NCBI GenBank assembly: GCA_025966175.1
Contig: JAOPVN010000350.1
Coordinates: 1-9,986, forward strand
Origin: Modestobacter sp.
GTDB lineage: Bacteria; Actinomycetota; Actinomycetes; Mycobacteriales; Geodermatophilaceae
Direction: 5' to 3'
Length of the DNA stretch: 9,986 bases
Shown here: positions 6,089 to 9,986 of the stretch, one piece after another
Layout: each line of letters starts with the position of its first letter
How positions within the stretch are numbered: position 1 is the stretch's first letter
The notes under the pieces: generated by a model
Told to the model about the DNA's origin: nothing
The model's database searches: none
Seen by the model: only the letters and a program-made list of their open reading frames with translations
Position numbers and translations under genes: made by a program

Positions 6089-6862
6089 TCAGTCGGTCCA
6101 GACCGGCGGGCGCTTCTCCAGGAACGACGCCATCCCCTCCCGGGCGCCGGGCAGCTGACTGGCCGCGGCCATCACCTCGACGGCGACCCCGTAGGCATCA
6201 CGCTCGGGGCGGTCCAGCTGGGCGTACATCGTCTGCTTGCCCCAGGCCTTGCTCGCCCGGGAGCCACGGGTCGCCCGGGCCATCAGGTCGTCGACCGCGG
6301 CGTCCAGCTCGTCGTCGGGCACCACCCGATTCACCAGGCCCCAGTCCAGCGCCGTGCGGGCGTCGATGACGTCGCCGGTGAGCGCCAGCTCCATCGCCCG
6401 CTTGCGACCCACGTTGCGGGCGATCGCGACCATCGGGGTGTGGCAGAACCAGCCGCCCTTGCCGCCGGGGGCGGCGAAGCCGGCCGACTCCGCGGCCACG
6501 GCCAGGTCACAGGAGGCCACCAGCTGGCAGCCCGCCGCCGTCGCCAGCGCGTGCACCCGGGCGAGCACCACCTGCGGCACCGACTGGACGGTCTCCATCA
6601 GCTCGGTGCACAGCGCGAGAAGGCTGCGCACCTCGGCGACCGGGCGGCCGACCACGTCGGCGAAGTCGTGCCCGGCGCTGAACACCGGTCCCTCCCCCGC
6701 CAGCACGATGCCGGTGGCGTCGCTCTCCCCGGCCGCGGTGACGGCGGCGAGCAGCTGGGTCAGGTGCTCCCGGGAGAGCGCATTGCGCCTGCGGCCCCTG
6801 GTCATGGTGATGCGCACGGTGTCCCCGTCGCGCACGGTCCGTGGAACGCCGTCGCTGGTCAT
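6089..6862 (-). CDS. Crotonase/enoyl-CoA hydratase-like protein, ECHDC3 type
   Basis: This 257-residue protein has the crotonase fold. FSAGHDF at 61-67 and the ATAAGCQLVASCDLAVA segment at 107-123 give the two oxyanion-hole backbone positions that hold an acyl-CoA thioester. The sequences around FAAPGGKGGWFCHTPMVA (129-146) and the C-terminus FLEKRPPVW (248-256) match the ECHDC3 subgroup, recalled from the human protein ending in KRKPVW. The two catalytic glutamates of true enoyl-CoA hydratase are not present: Gln113 and Gly133 occupy those positions. Simple hydration of enoyl-CoA is therefore doubtful, and the true reaction is unknown. ATG 6862 has GGAGG eight bases upstream. It probably shares an mRNA with the broken PPOX-like ORF downstream. 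Divergent from the membrane protein gene across a 134-bp gap. Confidence 0.88.
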   Translation of the reverse strand: MTSDGVPRTVRDGDTVRITMTRGRRRNALSREHLTQLLAAVTAAGESDATGIVLAGEGPVFSAGHDFADVVGRPVAEVRSLLALCTELMETVQSVPQVVLARVHALATAAGCQLVASCDLAVAAESAGFAAPGGKGGWFCHTPMVAIARNVGRKRAMELALTGDVIDARTALDWGLVNRVVPDDELDAAVDDLMARATRGSRASKAWGKQTMYAQLDRPERDAYGVAVEVMAAASQLPGAREGMASFLEKRPPVWTD

Positions 6863-6872
6863 GGCCTCGCCT

Positions 6873-6951
6873 CCACTGCGCCATTACCGTGCGGGCACCG
6901 GAGCTACCGCGACGGCGCCGTCCCGGCGACTCCACCACGTCGGCGCAGTGG
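6873..6951. repeat. Inverted repeat around a palindrome in a divergent promoter region
   Basis: CCACTGCGCC at 6873-6882 and GGCGCAGTGG at 6942-6951 are exact inverted copies 59 bases apart. Between them lies the perfect 12-bp palindrome GACGGCGCCGTC at 6911-6922. The whole set falls in the gap between the divergent crotonase and membrane-protein genes, with the left arm close to the crotonase ribosome binding site. It could be paired operator sites or an RNA structure. The symmetry is seen; the role is inferred. Confidence 0.45.
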
Positions 6952-6996
6952 GGGCAACGCCCCACCGCGCACCGACCCGAGCCGCAGGAGCGCGCC

Positions 6997-7788
6997 ATGA
7001 CGCAGCCCCGATCACCGCACGAGGGACCCGGCTCGCGCAGCGTCGTCCCGTGGCTGGCGCTGGCCGCCTGTCTGGTGGTCGCGGCCGGGTTCGCCGTCTG
7101 GCTGCTGTCCATCCGCGATCCGATGGGGTCGACCGAGGCCGCCGGCGCGACGACCACCGCACCCACGACGGCGGACCCGTCGGACCGGGTCGGCGCCCTC
7201 GACGCCCCGGTCGCCGGCACGCTCACCGCCGAGGCGCTGCTGACCCCCGCCGACGTCGCCGACGCCGGGCTCACCGTGGGGACCCCCGGAGCGAGCGACG
7301 CCCCGGCCTTCCCGGTGCTGTGCGACGCCCCGGACTGGGGCACGCAGTGGAGCGCGCCCGAGCAGGGCGTCGGGCAGGAGTACCCCGGCCAGGGGGCGGT
7401 GGTCAGCGAGTACGCAGCCGGCTACGCCGACGCCACCGCGGCCTCGGCCGCGCTCGCCCGGCTGACCGGGGACGCCGTCTCCTGCCCGGACCTGTCCACC
7501 GGCGGCTCGGTGCAGTCGACCGGCCCGGCGACGGTCGGCGGCGACGAGTCGGCGATCTTCGTCGTCGACGACGGTGGCCACGACGGCGTCATCGGGGTGA
7601 CCTGGTCGGTCGTCGTCCGCTCCGGCGACACCCTGCTGCTGGTCGGCTACACGACCGAGCAGCAGATCGGCTCCGGCTCCGGCCCGGGCGGCGAGGGCGA
7701 CGACAGCAGCGGCGACAGCGCGGGGGCGCGGTCCACGGCGGAGGCCCTCGCCAGCGCGGCCCTGGACCGGTTCACCACCTCGAACTGA
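6997..7788 (+). CDS. Membrane-anchored protein with PknH-sensor-like extracytoplasmic domain
   Basis: This 263-residue protein has a short cytoplasmic N-terminus, one transmembrane segment at about 16-38 (VVPWLALAACLVVAAGFAVW), a Thr/Ala linker at about 45-63 and an outside domain. That domain begins LTAEALLTPADVADAGL at 76-92. It has two cysteines (109 and 163) in the spacing expected for one disulfide, and alternates strands with A/Y-rich helices such as AAGYADATAASAALARL. This resembles the extracellular sensor domain found behind PknH-type kinases and in free-standing sensor proteins, but no kinase is encoded nearby. An acidic Gly/Ser loop (226-245) interrupts the C-terminal part. ATG 6997 follows AGGAG by six bases. 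It is a signal-anchor rather than a cleaved or lipidated protein. The ligand is unknown. The DUF2071 gene follows after 23 bases, probably on the same transcript. Confidence 0.75.
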   Translation: MTQPRSPHEGPGSRSVVPWLALAACLVVAAGFAVWLLSIRDPMGSTEAAGATTTAPTTADPSDRVGALDAPVAGTLTAEALLTPADVADAGLTVGTPGASDAPAFPVLCDAPDWGTQWSAPEQGVGQEYPGQGAVVSEYAAGYADATAASAALARLTGDAVSCPDLSTGGSVQSTGPATVGGDESAIFVVDDGGHDGVIGVTWSVVVRSGDTLLLVGYTTEQQIGSGSGPGGEGDDSSGDSAGARSTAEALASAALDRFTTSN

Positions 7789-7811
7789 TCCGGCACAGGG
7801 ATCCTGGACCG

Positions 7812-8543
7812 GTGATCCCCGCCGAACCCCTCAGCTCCGCCTCCCCGCGTCCGGTGCGGCGGACGGTGTTCACCCAGGGCTGGCGGGACGTCACCTTCCT
7901 GCACTGGGCGGTCGACCCGGCGGTGGTGGCCCCCCTCCTGCCCGCGGGCGCCCGCCCCGACACGCTCGACGGGGCCACCTACGTCGGGCTCATCCCCTTC
8001 CGGATGCGCCGCATCGGCCTGCTCGGCGCGCCGGGCCTGCCGTACCTGGGCTCCTTCGCCGAGACCAACGTCCGGCTGTACTCGGTCGACGACCAGGGCC
8101 GGCGCGGCGTCGTCTTCCGGTCGCTGGAGGCCGACCGGCTGCTGCCGGTGCTCACCGCCCGCTGGGTCGCCCGGCTGCCCTACCTGTGGTCCCGGATGCG
8201 GGTGGAGCGCGACGGCGACCGGCTCACCTACCGGGCGCACCGCCGCTGGCCCGGGCCCCGGGGCGCGGGCGGCGCCGTCACCGTCCGGGTCGGGGACCCG
8301 CTGGCCGAGCCGGGCCCGCTCGCGCTCTTCCTCACCGCCCGCTGGGGCCTGCACCAGACCACCGGCGGGCGGCTGGCCTACTGGCCCAACGAGCACCCGG
8401 CCTGGCCACTGCACACCGCGGAGCTGCTGTGCCTCGCCGACGACCTGGTCGCCGTGGCCGGGCTGCCCTCGGTCGGCGGCGCTCCGGACAGCGTGCTCTT
8501 CTCCCCGGGCGTCGACGTCCGGTTCGGCCCGCGGCTGCGGTGA
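7812..8543 (+). CDS. DUF2071 (YqjF-like) family protein
   Basis: This 243-residue soluble protein carries the usual DUF2071 marks: WRDVTFLHWAVDP at 24-36, VGLIPFRMRRIGL at 58-70, SFAETNVRLYSVD at 81-93, GVVFRSLEADRLL at 99-111 and LFSPGVDVRFG at 229-239. The family is related in fold to acetoacetate decarboxylase-like proteins, but no reaction has been assigned to these members as far as I know, and I do not propose one. Length is normal for the family. The GTG start has a modest AGGGA ten bases upstream; I see no better start after it. It follows the membrane protein gene by 23 bases. The Gfo/Idh/MocA gene begins 68 bases after its stop with its own ribosome binding site. Confidence 0.85.
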   Translation: MIPAEPLSSASPRPVRRTVFTQGWRDVTFLHWAVDPAVVAPLLPAGARPDTLDGATYVGLIPFRMRRIGLLGAPGLPYLGSFAETNVRLYSVDDQGRRGVVFRSLEADRLLPVLTARWVARLPYLWSRMRVERDGDRLTYRAHRRWPGPRGAGGAVTVRVGDPLAEPGPLALFLTARWGLHQTTGGRLAYWPNEHPAWPLHTAELLCLADDLVAVAGLPSVGGAPDSVLFSPGVDVRFGPRLR

Positions 8544-8611
8544 CCGGCGGGGCAAGATCCTCCTGGACGCCCGACACCCTGCACATCCGACTGCATGAGG
8601 AGCACAGACAC

Positions 8612-9637
8612 ATGGAGCCCGTTCGGTTCGGACTGGTGGGGTACGGGTTCGGCGGCCGGTACTTCCACGCACCGCTGCTCGCGGCCGCGCCCGAGTGCGC
8701 GTTCCTGGGTGTCGTGACGACGTCGGCCGAGCGCCGGGAGCTGCTGTCCCGCGAGCACCCCGGCGCCGGCGCCTTCGGCTCGCTGCAGGAACTGGCCGCG
8801 GCCGGCGCCGAGGCGGTGACCATCTCCACCCCGGCGGACACGCACTCCGAGCTCACCGACGCCGCGCTCGACCTGGGGCTGGCCGTGGTGTGCGACAAGC
8901 CCTTCGCGCTGAACGCCGCCTCGGCCCGGGCCAGCGTCGAGCGCGCGCAGCGATTGGGCCTGCCGCTGGCCCCCTACCAGAACCGGCGGTGGGACTCGGA
9001 CTTCCTGACCGTCCGCTCGCTGGTCGACCGCGGCGAGCTGGGCACCGTGACCCGCTTCGAGTCGCGGTTCGAGCGGTTCACCCCCGAGCCCGGGCCCGCG
9101 CCCTCCGGAGGCGGCACCCTGCTCGACTTCGGCGCCCACCTCGTCGACCAGGCGCTGGCGCTCCTCGGCCCGGTCGCGCGCGTCTACGCGGAGTGGCGGG
9201 TGCGCGAGAGCGGGCTGGACGACGACGTCTTCGTCGCCCTCACCCACACCTCCGGCGCCCGCTCGCACCTGGCCGGCAGCTGGAGCGAGGGGGCACCGGG
9301 CGACCGGTTCCGGGTCACCGGGACCACCGGCAGCTACGTCGTGGGCGGCCCGATGGACGGCCAGGAGGCCGCGCTGATCGCCGGCCAGACCCCGGCCACG
9401 CTCGGCGCCGGCTGGGGCGCCGAGCCGCCGGAGAGGTGGGGCCGGGTGCAGCGCGGTGACACGAGCGAGCCGGTCCCGACCGTGCCCGGTGCGTGGCAGA
9501 CGTTCTACCCGGCGTTCGCCGCCGCGGTCCGCGGGACCGGCGCCGTCCCGGTCGCTCCGGAGGACGCCGTCGCCTCCCTCACGGTGCTGGACGCCGCCCG
9601 CCGCAGCGCGACCGAGGGCGTCGTCGTCAAGCTCTAG
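8612..9637 (+). CDS. Gfo/Idh/MocA family NAD(P)-dependent oxidoreductase
   Basis: This 341-residue protein has an N-terminal Rossmann domain with the dinucleotide motif GYGFGG at 10-15, ISTPADTH at 71-78 and CDKPFAL at 94-100, where Lys96 is the family's conserved catalytic lysine. The C-terminal domain contains GGGTLLDFGAHLVDQ at 166-180, giving Asp172 and His176 of the GGxxxDxGxH active-site motif. Such enzymes oxidise or reduce a hydroxyl on sugars, inositols or related compounds in the cytoplasm; the substrate cannot be told from these motifs. ATG 8612 has GAGGAG nine bases upstream, which rules out the longer open frame reaching back into the DUF2071 gene. No sugar transporter or isomerase gene lies nearby to suggest a pathway. 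The gene ends before a strong hairpin. Confidence 0.93.
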   Translation: MEPVRFGLVGYGFGGRYFHAPLLAAAPECAFLGVVTTSAERRELLSREHPGAGAFGSLQELAAAGAEAVTISTPADTHSELTDAALDLGLAVVCDKPFALNAASARASVERAQRLGLPLAPYQNRRWDSDFLTVRSLVDRGELGTVTRFESRFERFTPEPGPAPSGGGTLLDFGAHLVDQALALLGPVARVYAEWRVRESGLDDDVFVALTHTSGARSHLAGSWSEGAPGDRFRVTGTTGSYVVGGPMDGQEAALIAGQTPATLGAGWGAEPPERWGRVQRGDTSEPVPTVPGAWQTFYPAFAAAVRGTGAVPVAPEDAVASLTVLDAARRSATEGVVVKL

Positions 9638-9645
9638 CTCCTCGG

Positions 9646-9694
9646 CCCCCTCCAGAGGCTCATCCCGAGCTTGCGAGGGATGAGGAGGAGGGGG
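9646..9694. terminator. Two-part hairpin, bidirectional terminator, possibly a dispersed repeat
   Basis: The outer arms CCCCCTCC (9646-9653) and GGAGGGGG (9687-9694) pair perfectly. After a small internal loop the inner arms CTCATCCC (9659-9666) and GGGATGAG (9677-9684) also pair, leaving the ten-base loop GAGCTTGCGA. The element sits between the convergent oxidoreductase and cobalamin-protein genes and is suited to stop transcription from both sides. The minus-strand gene runs through it to its stop codon. Its loop and flanks look like a motif that may recur at gene ends in this genome; that is a guess. Confidence 0.75.
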
Positions 9695-9986
9695 TCCTTA
9701 AACCGTTCGCCTCGCGGATCACGGTCACCACCTCGGCCATGATGTCGGTGATCCCGAAGTCCTTGGGCGTGAAGACCCGGGCCACGCCGAGCTCGCGCAG
9801 CCGGCGGGCGTCGGCGTCGGGGACGATCCCGCCGACCACCACCGGGACGTCGTCCAGCCCGGCCGCCCGCAGGCCGTCGAGCACCGCGGGCACCACCTGC
9901 AGGTGCGAGCCGGACAGCACCGAGAGCCCGACGACGTGCACGTCCTCCTCCACGGCGGCGGAGACGATCTGCGCCGGGGTCAGCCG
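9660..9986 (-). CDS. Cobalamin-binding domain of a MeaA/ethylmalonyl-CoA mutase-type protein, 5' end outside the window
   Basis: The last 108 residues of a B12-binding protein are visible. GLSVLSGSH and VPVVVGGIVPDADARRLRELGVARVF follow the Rossmann-like cobalamin fold. The ending VFTPKDFGITDIMAEVV is typical of MeaA and ethylmalonyl-CoA mutase rather than methylmalonyl-CoA mutase, which usually has a FGPGT-type motif there. The DxHxxG motif that supplies the cobalt-binding histidine would lie upstream, outside the window. I cannot tell whether this is the end of a full mutase or a small stand-alone B12 subunit. The usual family C-terminus is close to EANGL. Here the frame continues for another 12 residues (RTPSSSSLASSG), coded largely by the terminator hairpin, before TGA at 9662. 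An internal GTG at 9953 is not the start, since conserved sequence continues upstream of it. Confidence 0.88.
   Translation of the reverse strand, partial: RLTPAQIVSAAVEEDVHVVGLSVLSGSHLQVVPAVLDGLRAAGLDDVPVVVGGIVPDADARRLRELGVARVFTPKDFGITDIMAEVVTVIREANGLRTPSSSSLASSG

Noticed and set aside
6237..7811. Long upstream extension of the DUF2071 frame
   Set aside because: It runs antisense to the crotonase and through the membrane-protein gene in another frame; conserved sequence starts after GTG 7812.
8612..9637. A myo-inositol or sugar-utilisation cluster around the Gfo/Idh/MocA gene
   Set aside because: No transporter, isomerase or kinase for sugars accompanies it; the motifs alone do not define a substrate.
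1..9986. tRNA, rRNA, CRISPR, insertion sequence or phage elements
   Set aside because: No cloverleaf, repeat-spacer pattern, transposase or integrase motif was recognised on either strand.

Overview
The window looks like chromosomal DNA from a very GC-rich actinobacterium. The signs are a strong G/C bias at third codon positions, many GTG starts, a NucS/EndoMS mismatch endonuclease (the actinobacterial substitute for MutS/MutL) and a MeaA-type cobalamin domain. Gene content and style would fit Geodermatophilaceae or a neighbouring family; that placement is inference, with no 16S or marker search behind it. No rRNA, tRNA, CRISPR array, transposase or phage gene was seen.

Layout. (1) Positions 1-2493, minus strand: a three-gene operon read as cupin dioxygenase (DAD-like), then ribBA, then a luciferase-like flavin monooxygenase cut by the window edge. 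The last two genes overlap as GTGA. It is preceded at about 2514-2605 by a cluster of palindromes that looks like a control region. (2) 2644-3315, minus: nucS, divergent from a secreted lipoprotein gene at 3374-4267. (3) 4262-4302: a perfect 19-bp hairpin between convergent genes, covering the lipoprotein stop codon. (4) 4314-5702, minus: a glutamate/dicarboxylate-type (DAACS) symporter with altered sodium-site residues. (5) 5875-6862, minus: an ECHDC3-like crotonase followed by a 65-codon ORF that looks like a PPOX-family flavoprotein with its middle deleted. (6) 6997-8543, plus: a membrane-anchored protein with a PknH-sensor-like ectodomain, then a DUF2071 protein. (7) 8612-9637, plus: a Gfo/Idh/MocA oxidoreductase, closed by a two-part hairpin that also encodes the C-terminal tail of the convergent cobalamin-binding protein (9660-9986, minus, partial).

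The most system-like part is region 1. An oxygenase-type cupin and a flavin-dependent monooxygenase flank the enzyme that makes both early riboflavin precursors, recalling how rib genes accompany luciferase genes in lux operons. This suggests a degradative or oxidative pathway that carries its own flavin supply; the substrate cannot be read from the sequence. The remaining genes look like ordinary core or accessory genes without an obvious shared pathway.
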